9,881 nucleotides of DNA, taken from the NCBI GenBank assembly GCA_013698285.1, contig JACCVE010000349.1:1-9881 (forward strand). The letters are read 5' to 3'. The position numbers were made by a program, and so were the translations under genes. The notes under the pieces were generated by a model that worked only from the letters and a program-made list of their open reading frames with translations, did not search any database and had not been told where the DNA came from. How positions within the stretch are numbered: the stretch's first letter is position 1; every line of letters begins with the position of its first letter. Shown here piece by piece: positions 1 to 6,858 of the stretch. This stretch comes from Chloroflexia bacterium (GTDB lineage Bacteria; Chloroflexota; Chloroflexia; Thermomicrobiales; UBA6265).

Positions 1-58
1 GGCGACCAAGTCGAACGGCGATCCGGCGAACGGAGTGCCTGAGGGCTGGTACCGGCGA

Positions 59-331
59 TCAGGGGACCGGGTTCGCGGCGGCCTGGCCACGTTGTCCCTT
101 TCGGACCGTTCGCTCGATCGTTCCCGAGATCCGGCCGAATCCCAGCCCCATCGGCCGGGTGAACGCGAACGTCACCGTGCGTCCCCGCTCCGGCACACTG
201 CCGCTCTCGGTCTCGACCCAGCACTCCGGCACCTCCGAAGCGTGGACGAAGAAGCGCTCGGCGGCCAAGTCCCCCGGTTGGGGGCCTTCGGGGTGGACCC
301 GAACCGCGGTCAGGTAGACACGGACCGTCAT
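59..331 (-). CDS. Small hypothetical protein (90 aa)
   Basis: I do not recognise this protein. The reading frame is open further upstream to 361, but I chose the ATG at 331 because GGGGAGGA lies a few bases before it, whereas the ATG at 361 lacks such a site. The protein begins MTVRVYLTAVRVHP and is rich in beta-prone stretches (VRVYLTAVRV, RTVTFAFTRP), followed by a glycine-rich turn (MGLGFGRISG) and a basic C-terminal tail. It has one cysteine, no signal peptide and no membrane segment, so it is probably a small cytosolic beta-rich protein. It lies downstream of the phosphotriesterase-HAD pair on the same strand, but 176 bp away, so membership of that operon is uncertain. Codon use matches its neighbours. 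Confidence 0.6.
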   Translation of the reverse strand: MTVRVYLTAVRVHPEGPQPGDLAAERFFVHASEVPECWVETESGSVPERGRTVTFAFTRPMGLGFGRISGTIERTVRKGQRGQAAANPVP

Positions 332-376
332 ATCGTCCTCCCCGCCCCAACCGGAAGCCACCCACGCGGGTGTACC

Positions 377-396
377 AGACTGGGTGCCAGCAGTCT
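377..396. repeat. Short inverted repeat in the gap after the HAD gene
   Basis: AGACTG at 377-382 is the exact reverse complement of CAGTCT at 391-396, with an 8-base spacer. It lies in the 176-bp gap between the HAD gene and the small hypothetical gene. No T-tract follows on either strand, so it does not look like a standard intrinsic terminator. It could be an operator for the small gene or chance. Confidence 0.25.
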
Positions 397-507
397 ATCG
401 CAGCGCCCGGCGCCGTCGAGGGAGTCGCGACCCTGGCACGGCCCGCGACCAGATCGGCCCCCGGCGATATGACGGGGCCCCGGCAATACGACGGACCGTC
501 GATGCGC

Positions 508-1179
508 TCAATTGATCGTCACACCCGCGTCGGTCAACCAGGCGATCGCCTCGCCCAGGTCCTCCAGGCGGGCGGTGGGGGCGGGATCGAGCGTGACGAC
601 GGCGTGCGCGGGACCCGGGATCCAGAGGCAGCGCATCCCCGCCGCCAGCGCCGCCGCGACCCCGGCCGGGCTGTCCTCGAACACGACGCACGACGACGGT
701 GCCATACGTAGCCGCTCGGCCGCGAGAAGGAAGATGTCCGGGGCGGGCTTGCCGTACTCGACCTCGTCGCCCGTCACCTCGACATCGAAGAGCCCGGTCA
801 GGGCGGTCTCGGCCAGGGTCAGGTCGGCGTGATGGCGCAGGCTGGATGTCGCCAGGGCCATCCGGAGTCCGGCGGCCCGGCCAGCGGCCAGCACGACATC
901 AGCCCCGGGGAGCGGTTTCAGATTTCCCCGCAGGGCCGCGATGCGGAGACTGTCCTGGGCGTGGGCGATTTCTTCGACCGGCAGGACGAGCCCGTACTCG
1001 CGCCGGATCACCGCCGCCCCCTCCAACAGGCGCAGGCCATACATTTGGCCGAGGACATCGTCCCTCAGCGTATGGCCATGCTGGCCGAGCCATTCCCCCC
1101 AGGCCCGGGCGGCGAAGGGCTCGCTGTCGACCAGCGTCCCGTCCATGTCGAAGATCAGAGCCTCGACCTGCGGCGTCAT
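508..1179 (-). CDS. HAD-superfamily hydrolase, beta-phosphoglucomutase-like
   Basis: A 223-residue cytosolic HAD phosphatase or phosphomutase. All four HAD motifs are visible: motif I DMDGT at 11-15 (nucleophile D11, acid/base D13), motif II TSS at 111-113, motif III K144 in EYGKPAPD, and motif IV E168-D169 in VVFEDSPAG. The stretch after motif I (about 16-85) is an alpha-helical cap of the C1 type, as in beta-phosphoglucomutase and small sugar-phosphate phosphatases. The length is normal for that subfamily. The ATG at 1179 has GGAGG five bases upstream and overlaps the stop of the phosphotriesterase gene by four bases (ATGA), so the two are probably translationally coupled. The substrate cannot be read from the sequence. 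The neighbour suggests it may dephosphorylate a product or related metabolite, but that is inference. Confidence 0.9.
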   Translation of the reverse strand: MTPQVEALIFDMDGTLVDSEPFAARAWGEWLGQHGHTLRDDVLGQMYGLRLLEGAAVIRREYGLVLPVEEIAHAQDSLRIAALRGNLKPLPGADVVLAAGRAAGLRMALATSSLRHHADLTLAETALTGLFDVEVTGDEVEYGKPAPDIFLLAAERLRMAPSSCVVFEDSPAGVAAALAAGMRCLWIPGPAHAVVTLDPAPTARLEDLGEAIAWLTDAGVTIN

Positions 1180-2090
1180 GAGGGCCTCCGGACCGTGAGG
1201 GCGGATTGCGGATTGGTCGCCACGAGCCGGTGGATGGCCGGGGCCGTCAAGCCGCGGTCCATGAGCAGCAGCACGAATCGCTCCGGCAGGTGGGACCAGC
1301 CAGGTGAGCCCCCATAAGCCGGGATCAGCGACCGGCGGCTCAGGTCCTGGGAGAGGAGGACCCGGTCCCCATGGCCAGCGACCACCAGCGCGGCCACGAG
1401 GTCCGCGCGGCGCTCGTCGTCGGCAGGCCCGCCCTTGCCGATCTGGTCCACCGAACCATAGGTGCCTCGCGCCAGGATGTCGATCACCTCGTCGTGGTCG
1501 CCCAACCGGTCCAGGTGGCCGAGGATGACCCGATCGGCAGAAACGCCCTCGCCGGTCAGGATCGCCACCTGGGCCAGGGCCATCGTGCCATGGTCGGTGT
1601 GGGTGGAGATGGGCACGCCCGTCGCCAGGTGGGCCTCAGCCGCGGCCCGAAGGACGCGGTCCTCGACCGGCTCGATCGTCTCCCGGCTCGTGCCGGCCTT
1701 GATCACTCCCGGCCGAACTCCTGTCTCGCCGACGCCGTCCTCCAGCTCGGAGACCGATCGCCCGGCGATCACGTCATGGTCGAGACCATCGAGCGTGGTG
1801 CCGAGGTACGACGCTTTATGGTGACCCGTTGTGGCGATGACGTGGACCGGAGATCGCCGCGCGAGCCAGACCAAGCCCTCGATGTCCCGGCCGTACTCGG
1901 CGGTGGACATGTCGACGATCGCCCCCCCGCCGGACTGGTGAAATGCTTCCAGCGCGGTCAAGGTGCGGTATGGGTCGTCCAGAACCGTGTCCGGGTCGCC
2001 GGCGGCGATCGTCGCCGGACGACACAGGAGGTGCTCGTGGGGCAGCGTCATGCCCAGCGCGGCGGGCTCGACCGGCCCCAGGACCGTCAT
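1176..2090 (-). CDS. Phosphotriesterase-family metallohydrolase
   Basis: A 304-residue TIM-barrel amidohydrolase of the phosphotriesterase/lactonase family. The whole binuclear metal site is present in family order: H18 and H20 (LPHEHL), bridging K131 (GVIKAG, carboxylated in the family), H164 (STHT), H192 (ILGHLD) and D249 (LSQDLS). This argues for an active enzyme. Known members hydrolyse lactones, organophosphates or acylated sugars; the true substrate cannot be told here. I chose the ATG at 2090 because it sits just before the conserved TVLGP start. In addition, only 2 of the first 25 codons end in A/T, against 9 of 31 in the in-frame extension up to GTG 2183. The ATG has no good SD; GTG 2183 follows GGGGGG and would give an acidic 31-residue extension, so it remains an alternative. 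Its stop overlaps the start of the HAD gene. Confidence 0.9.
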   Translation of the reverse strand: MTVLGPVEPAALGMTLPHEHLLCRPATIAAGDPDTVLDDPYRTLTALEAFHQSGGGAIVDMSTAEYGRDIEGLVWLARRSPVHVIATTGHHKASYLGTTLDGLDHDVIAGRSVSELEDGVGETGVRPGVIKAGTSRETIEPVEDRVLRAAAEAHLATGVPISTHTDHGTMALAQVAILTGEGVSADRVILGHLDRLGDHDEVIDILARGTYGSVDQIGKGGPADDERRADLVAALVVAGHGDRVLLSQDLSRRSLIPAYGGSPGWSHLPERFVLLLMDRGLTAPAIHRLVATNPQSALTVRRPS

Positions 2091-2428
2091 CACGTGCGGT
2101 CGCCGCGGATCGAACGGTTCGTCCACCTCGTCATCCGGAGCGAACGAATCGCCCGCGACCAAGCCATAGTCGTATTCTTCCACGAACCCCCCGGTTGATC
2201 GCTCCCTGGCTTGGCCTGACGCCCTGCCCCACCCCGATTGAGACGGAGGTGTGGTCGTCGTCGCGATGCTGGACATCGGCCGTGACGGGGACGCGTCACC
2301 GCCAGTACACTGCATTGTCGTACGCGTGACCACCCACTCGCCGGCTCTGCGCGTCATGAGGAGCGGGCCCGTATCGATCGGCACTGGTCGAGGCCGAGGT
2401 CGTGCCCTCCTCCAGATAGGAAACATCG
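2091..2428. other. Divergent intergenic region
   Basis: This stretch separates the minus-strand phosphotriesterase gene from the plus-strand metallopeptidase-like gene and must hold the promoters for both. Its centre (about 2300-2325) is noticeably richer in A/T than the surrounding genes. Two related ACGCGT-containing words occur at 2291-2299 and 2322-2331. I see no protein gene that I would support; the open minus-strand frame through it looks like chance in GC-rich DNA. Confidence 0.5.
2304..2332 (-). promoter_or_regulatory. Candidate sigma-70-type promoter for the phosphotriesterase operon
   Basis: On the minus strand TGGTCA (plus 2327-2332) is separated by exactly 17 bases from TGTACT (plus 2304-2309). 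Each hexamer matches the TTGACA/TATAAT consensus at four of six positions, and the element lies in the least GC-rich part of the divergent region. Transcription would start near 2297 and read toward the phosphotriesterase gene, leaving a long leader. This is a pattern match only. Confidence 0.3.
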
Positions 2429-3241
2429 TTGACCCATCAGCACCACCGTCCCACCCGGCCTCGCGATGATCCCGGTGGGCGTTCCGGCCGGGGGGGTGGC
2501 CTCCTCAAGCTGATCGCGCTGCTCCTGGTGGCACTCGTGATCACCGGCGGTCCCTTCCTCAACCGGTACCGGGACACCATCGACCTCGTCCTGCGGACCG
2601 GGTCGTTCGAGGCGACCGCCACGACCTTGCTCCGGTCGGCTCTGGATTCGGTCAATGAGCAGCCGGCCTTCAGCCGCGTTCCCGGTGCCCCCGAGGTCCC
2701 TCTCTGCCGAAGCGTCACGGCCGTCGACGGGCGCGCCCTGGCCGATGCGATGAACCTGATGCGGCGGGATGAGGAAGGACGGCGCCTCTTCCGGCAACTC
2801 CTCGACGAGGGCATCTGCGTCGGGGTCGAGGACATCGACTACAACACTGGGTACGCGCTCGCCAGGCAGTCGATCACCGGGAGCTGGGCCAGTTCGACGA
2901 TCATGGTCGACCGGGACATGATCGACGCCGGCGAGAGCGACGTCCTGGCCGCCCTGCTCGTCCACGAGGCGACCCACATCGACCGGTTCATCAATGGGCT
3001 GGCCTGTACGTACGACGACTCCTGCACGACGCTGCCCAATGGGGTCGACCTCGACGAGGAGGTGGCGGCCCACGCCGCCGAGGCCGTGTTCTGGCGTGGG
3101 GCCTACGACGACGACGGGAAGAGGTTCTCCCTCGGGTACGCCTACGGGATGAACCAACTGCTCGATGCCTACCTCGACGGGCCGGACGCCTTCACCGCCT
3201 ACGTGCGGGACCTCCGGGGCGATGAGCGCGAGTCGTCGTAG
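2429..3241 (+). CDS. Membrane-anchored putative HExxH metallopeptidase, copy 1
   Basis: I do not recognise a named family. The 270-residue protein has a polar N-terminus, one hydrophobic segment (about 25-45: LLKLIALLLVALVITG) preceded by basic residues, and then a soluble region predicted to lie outside the membrane. Residues 179-183 are HEATH, matching HExxH of zinc metallopeptidases. A downstream block LPNGVDLDEE (202-211) and AAHAAEA (213-219) supplies candidate third metal ligands (E210, E211, H215 or E218). Cysteines at 93, 130, 193 and 199 could form disulfides, as expected for an exported domain. The start is TTG at 2429 with AGGA about nine bases upstream; it is the best start I see before the membrane segment. 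The next gene is a paralogue. Protease activity is inferred, not shown. Confidence 0.8.
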   Translation: MTHQHHRPTRPRDDPGGRSGRGGGLLKLIALLLVALVITGGPFLNRYRDTIDLVLRTGSFEATATTLLRSALDSVNEQPAFSRVPGAPEVPLCRSVTAVDGRALADAMNLMRRDEEGRRLFRQLLDEGICVGVEDIDYNTGYALARQSITGSWASSTIMVDRDMIDAGESDVLAALLVHEATHIDRFINGLACTYDDSCTTLPNGVDLDEEVAAHAAEAVFWRGAYDDDGKRFSLGYAYGMNQLLDAYLDGPDAFTAYVRDLRGDERESS

Positions 3242-3260
3242 GCTCCTCGGCTCGCCGTGA

Positions 3261-3278
3261 TCGGGACAATACTCCCGA
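3261..3278. repeat. Hairpin between the two metallopeptidase-like genes
   Basis: TCGGGA (3261-3266) and TCCCGA (3273-3278) are perfect reverse complements around a 6-base loop, starting about 20 bases after the stop of the first paralogue. The position suits a transcript-end or processing hairpin, but the stem is only six pairs and no T-run follows, so it is not a convincing rho-independent terminator. Confidence 0.3.
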
Positions 3279-3380
3279 CCGCTCCGTGACCGACGGCCGA
3301 TCCCCCAGGTCTGGTGGCCCCGGTAGGATGACCATGTCGCCCGTCGTGGTCGCCCGGACATCGTCTCTCGCGAGGACTCC

Positions 3381-4157
3381 GTGGACTCTCCCCCCCCTGC
3401 CCCCGAGCCCCGACCCGGCCCGGGCGCGCCATTCGACCACCGGGCCTACGAGCGTGCGTCCCGCCAGGGTACTTCGGGGCGATCGCAGGACAACCCGCTC
3501 CTGATGATGGCCCTGGCGGCCGTCGGAACCTTCGCCATCGCCGCCGTCTTCCTGGTCGTCACCGGCAACGTCACGTTCTTCCCCGCCGGCGACGGGGTCA
3601 TCGCCGCCCCGACGCTGTTCGAGGCTCCCGTCTGCGACGGCGTCGCCGAAGGCGAACGGGTCATCCTGACCCGCTCGTTCGAGACGATGCGACGCACGCT
3701 CGAAGGGGTTCGCCTCAGTGACCAGCTCGTGGCCGAGGAGATCTGCGTCGAGGTGGAGCCGATCGAGAACGCCGGGGGCTATGCCCACTACGAACGCGGC
3801 TTCTTCGGGCGCTCGGCGGACGCCCGGCTGGTCGTCGCGCGGATGATGCTGGAGTATGGCGACGACGACACGATCGCCTCCGTGTTGGTCCACGAGGCGA
3901 CGCACCTCGACCGCGCCATCAACGACATCGATTGTGGGCAGTGCGAACGTCTGCCGAACGGCATCAACTTGGACGAGGAGACCGCTGCCCACGCTGCCGA
4001 AGCCGAGTGGTGGATCGCCCGCTACGGGCCGGACGGGCGCCAGTCGTGGGCGCCATACACCTGGTACAGCATCGATAACCTCGCCTTTGCCTACCAACGG
4101 GGCCCCGGCGCGTTCCGCGAGTACGTCCGTTCGATCCGCGAGGACCAGGACGTCTAG
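3381..4157 (+). CDS. Membrane-anchored putative HExxH metallopeptidase, copy 2
   Basis: This 258-residue protein is a paralogue of the preceding gene. A proline-rich N-terminus is followed by one membrane segment (about 38-62) and an exported domain. It carries HEATH at 171-175, LPNGINLDEE at 191-200, AAHAAEA at 202-208, and cysteines at 85, 122, 185 and 188. From the first cysteine to the end of HEATH the two copies align without gaps over 91 residues, 37 of them identical by hand count. The membrane segments and N-termini are unrelated in detail. The GTG at 3381 has GAGGA five bases upstream, a well-placed SD. It is 139 bp downstream of copy 1 on the same strand, so the pair may be cotranscribed or separately expressed. 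A zinc-dependent peptidase role is inferred from the motif. Confidence 0.82.
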   Translation: MDSPPPAPEPRPGPGAPFDHRAYERASRQGTSGRSQDNPLLMMALAAVGTFAIAAVFLVVTGNVTFFPAGDGVIAAPTLFEAPVCDGVAEGERVILTRSFETMRRTLEGVRLSDQLVAEEICVEVEPIENAGGYAHYERGFFGRSADARLVVARMMLEYGDDDTIASVLVHEATHLDRAINDIDCGQCERLPNGINLDEETAAHAAEAEWWIARYGPDGRQSWAPYTWYSIDNLAFAYQRGPGAFREYVRSIREDQDV

Positions 4158-4285
4158 GGGCTCACCGGGCTGGTGACCAAGCAGCACGAGCCGACCCCCT
4201 CGACGGATGCCCGTCCGCCGGTCATGATGCGCCGTCGGCGCGAGTGGAACGCGACCCGACCTGTCCGGATCGGGGAGGAGCGGCC

Positions 4286-5245
4286 GTGGAGACCCAATTG
4301 CCGATGTTCGATTGGGCCGGGGACCGCCGCGCCCGGATCACCTTCGGCCTCCAACCTGTCCCGTTGCCCGGGTCCCCCGAACCATCCAGGCAAGTCATCG
4401 AGGCCGGCGTGTTGGCCGACGAGCTGGGGTTCGACGCCTTCTACCAACCGGACCACCCGGCCTGGGCGCCTGACTGCTGGGTGCATCTGGCCGCCGTCGC
4501 CGTCCTGACCCGCAACGTGCGCCTAGGGACGATCGTCTCCAGCGTGCCGTACCGGAGTGCCGCCCACCTCGCCCGCCTCGCCGCCGATGTCGACCAGCTC
4601 AGCCGCGGACGTGTCGTGCTGGGCCTGGGCATCGGCTGGGACGTCGCGGAGTTCGCGAGGTTGGAGATCTCGATGGCCACGGTGCCGGACCGCCAGGCGG
4701 CGCTGCGCCGGGCGGTCGACACCATCCGCGAGACGTGGGCGGGGCGGCCGTCGTCACCCGACCGGCCGTTCCTGCCACCCAAGCAACCATCCGGCCCGCC
4801 GATCATCATCGCCGGCGCGGGCAGGCGGACGCTCCGTCTCGTCGCCGAGGTCGCCGACGGCTGCAACTTCGGCCCGAGCGAGACCACCGGCGGCGTCACG
4901 AGCCCGGACGACGTGCGGCGCACGCTCGACGTGATCGCCGGTCACTGCCGGGAGATCGGGCGGCCGGTCGAACAGGTCTTACCGACGCACTTCACCAGTT
5001 GGGCGATGCTGGGCGAGACCGAAGTCGCCGCCCAGGCCAAGGTCGCCCGCCATTACCCGGACGGCCTGACCGAGAGCCAGCGCAAGACCCGCCTCGTCGC
5101 CACCCCGGACGGTGCCGTGGACTACTTCCAATCGCTCGCCGACGCGGGGATCCGGCACTTCGTGGTGCAGTGCCAGGACGCCACCGACCACGAGACCTTT
5201 CGCCTCCTCGCGTCCGATGTCATCCCCCGGGTCCGGTGCCCGTGA
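4286..5245 (+). CDS. LLM-class flavin-dependent oxidoreductase
   Basis: A 319-residue protein of the bacterial luciferase-like TIM-barrel superfamily. It has the family's early strand (ITFGLQP), GVLADELGFDAFYQPDH at 41-57, and the diagnostic SRGRVVLGLGIGW at 106-118. A later PPIIIAGAGRRTLRLVAEVADG segment is the usual flavin-phosphate-side strand and helix. Members use FMN or coenzyme F420; many chloroflexal and actinobacterial ones are F420-dependent, but the cofactor and substrate cannot be fixed here. I chose GTG 4286 rather than the upstream GTG 4244 because GGGGAGGAG lies just before it. It converges on the NADH dehydrogenase gene with a 36-bp gap. There is no signal peptide, so it is cytosolic. 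Confidence 0.88.
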   Translation: METQLPMFDWAGDRRARITFGLQPVPLPGSPEPSRQVIEAGVLADELGFDAFYQPDHPAWAPDCWVHLAAVAVLTRNVRLGTIVSSVPYRSAAHLARLAADVDQLSRGRVVLGLGIGWDVAEFARLEISMATVPDRQAALRRAVDTIRETWAGRPSSPDRPFLPPKQPSGPPIIIAGAGRRTLRLVAEVADGCNFGPSETTGGVTSPDDVRRTLDVIAGHCREIGRPVEQVLPTHFTSWAMLGETEVAAQAKVARHYPDGLTESQRKTRLVATPDGAVDYFQSLADAGIRHFVVQCQDATDHETFRLLASDVIPRVRCP

Positions 5246-5281
5246 AGCGGGGTCTGCATCGCCCTGGCGCCCATCCCGCCG

Positions 5282-6628
5282 TCACCGTTCGCGCGTCTCC
5301 CTGGACTGCTCACCGGTGATCAGCCGGGCGCCGCGCTGGGAGGTGACGTAGCTCCAGAGCCACTGGGTCGTGACCTGGATCCGGCTCCGATAACCGATCA
5401 GGTTGATGACGTGGACGATCGCCCAGGCCAACCAGGCCACGAACCCGGTCAACTTGATCCCCCGCGCGTGGACGACGGCCTCGTTCCGGGCGATCACGGC
5501 CATGTTGCCGAGGTCCCGGTACCGGAAGGGGCGAGACGGCTGGCCCGCGATGACCCGCTGGATGTTCGCCGCCGCCCACTTCCCACCCTGGATGGCGGCG
5601 GGGGCGATGCCGGGGATCGGCTGACCGTCTCGCTTCATGATCGAGGCCAGATCCCCGATCACGAAGATCTCCGGGTGTCCGGGTATGGACAGGTCCGGGT
5701 TCACCGGGACACGCCCCGCCCGGTCCAGCTCGACCCCGAGGGACGCCGCGACAGGGGACGCCTTGACCCCGGCCGCCCAGACCACCGTCCGGGCCGGGAT
5801 CCGTTCCTCGCCGATCGTCACGCCCCCGGCGTCGATGTGGGTCACCATCGATCTGGTGCGGACCCGGACGCCGAGCGACTCCAGGGTCTGGCAGGCGTTG
5901 TCGCCCAACGTGGCCGGGAAGGGCGGCAGGAGGCGATCCAGGCCCTCGATCAGGATCACCGTCGCCGTGGCGGGGTCGATCCGGTCGAACTCGTTGGCGA
6001 GCGTGCGTCGCGCCATCTCCGCCAATGCGCCCGCCATCTCGACGCCGGTCGGGCCACCGCCGACGACGACAAAGGTCATCAGGGCCCGACGCGCCTCCAG
6101 GTCCGTCGTCCGCTCGGCCTCCTCGAAGGCGAGCAGCACCCGTCGCCTGATCGTGAGGGCGTCCTCCAGGCTCTTCAGCCCGGGCGCGACCCCCTCCCAC
6201 TCGTCGTGACCGAAGTAGGCGTGACTCGCCCCCGTCGCCAGGATGAGGTAGTCGTACTCGAGCCGGCCGTCACCGAACACGACCTGCCGGTTGGCCGCGT
6301 CGATCGCGGTCACATCGGCCAGGATCACCTCGACATTGTCCTGCTTGCGCAGCACCCGCCGGATCGGGGCGGCGATGTCGGCCGGGGACAGGGCCGCCGT
6401 TGCGACCTGGTAGAGGAGAGGTTGGAAGAGGTGGTGATTGCGCCGGTCCACCACCGTGATCCGGACCGGGGCGTCCGCGAGGGCCTTGGCGGCGTTCAAA
6501 CCCCCGAACCCGCCGCCGACGATGACGACGTGGGGCCGGGCGCCGTCACGGGTCGCCGGCGTCCCGGTGATGGCCGCCAGGGGCGATGCGGTCTGTTCCC
6601 GAGGCGTCACGGCTGCTCCTGCTACCAC
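5282..6628 (-). CDS. ndh: Type II NADH:quinone oxidoreductase (NDH-2)
   Basis: A 448-residue FAD enzyme that passes electrons from NADH to membrane quinone without pumping protons. It shows the FAD-binding Rossmann motif VVIVGGGFGGLNAA (about 34-47), ATGA at 131-134, the second NADH-binding motif VVVGGGPTGVEMAG (187-200), and IFVIGD at 321-326. AAIQGGKW at 344-351 matches the conserved quinone-site region of NDH-2. The C-terminal hydrophobic/amphipathic stretch at about 395-412 would dock it to the inner face of the membrane. The GTG at 6628 follows AAGGA with an 8-base spacer. A second GTG at 6610 has AGGAG five bases upstream and would shorten the protein by six residues; either start is plausible. 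It is transcribed alone and divergently from the nuclease gene. Confidence 0.92.
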   Translation of the reverse strand: MVAGAAVTPREQTASPLAAITGTPATRDGARPHVVIVGGGFGGLNAAKALADAPVRITVVDRRNHHLFQPLLYQVATAALSPADIAAPIRRVLRKQDNVEVILADVTAIDAANRQVVFGDGRLEYDYLILATGASHAYFGHDEWEGVAPGLKSLEDALTIRRRVLLAFEEAERTTDLEARRALMTFVVVGGGPTGVEMAGALAEMARRTLANEFDRIDPATATVILIEGLDRLLPPFPATLGDNACQTLESLGVRVRTRSMVTHIDAGGVTIGEERIPARTVVWAAGVKASPVAASLGVELDRAGRVPVNPDLSIPGHPEIFVIGDLASIMKRDGQPIPGIAPAAIQGGKWAAANIQRVIAGQPSRPFRYRDLGNMAVIARNEAVVHARGIKLTGFVAWLAWAIVHVINLIGYRSRIQVTTQWLWSYVTSQRGARLITGEQSRETRER

Positions 6629-6858
6629 GTTGGCGTTCCTTCTTCGGGTCTGAGGAGGGATCGAACGGCGCTATCATTCTGCGTGAATCGGTCGGGGAAA
6701 TGTCCCGGCCGGGCTCCGCGGCGACCTAAGCCTACCCCTCCGGTGCCCCGCGTGCATCCCGGTCGCGACCGGCGCGGACGTGGGCATGCCCGCTGCGCCA
6801 CCCCGCCAACTGCCCACCGACGACGCCGCTGATCCCCGACCGCCCGAGGCCCCTCATC
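6629..6858. promoter_or_regulatory. Divergent intergenic region between ndh and the nuclease gene
   Basis: The region must carry promoters for both flanking genes. TATCAT at 6672-6677 on the plus strand matches the -10 consensus at five of six positions in a locally A/T-richer patch, but no credible -35 hexamer lies 16-18 bases upstream. A perfect 10-base palindrome CCCGGCCGGG sits at 6704-6713. I see no supported gene here. Confidence 0.3.

Noticed and set aside
1..42. Possible tail of an upstream plus-strand gene ending at TGA 40-42
   Set aside because: Only 13 codons are visible, with nothing to tell it from chance.
35..472. 145-codon plus-strand open frame at the left edge
   Set aside because: It overlaps the small minus-strand gene, has no SD, and its translation is Arg/Pro-rich without secondary-structure pattern.
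3324..3329. TAGGAT as a -10 box for the second metallopeptidase-like gene
   Set aside because: No -35-like hexamer occurs at a suitable distance upstream.
4162..4176. TCACC/GGTGA inverted repeat just after the second HEATH gene
   Set aside because: The stem is only five pairs, no T-run follows, and such repeats are common by chance in this DNA.
2354..4187. Two long minus-strand open frames (2354-3361 and 3192-4187) opposite the HEATH genes, resembling each other
   Set aside because: Their similarity only mirrors the similarity of the two sense-strand paralogues. They have no good start sites and an unnatural composition.
5246..5281. Bidirectional terminator between the convergent LLM and ndh genes
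   Set aside because: The gap is 36 bases and I find no stable hairpin with a T-tract on either strand.
5411..6832. 473-codon plus-strand open frame opposite ndh
   Set aside because: The minus-strand frame carries all the NDH-2 motifs; the opposite frame is rich in Arg, Asp, Gly and Pro, typical of an antisense shadow.
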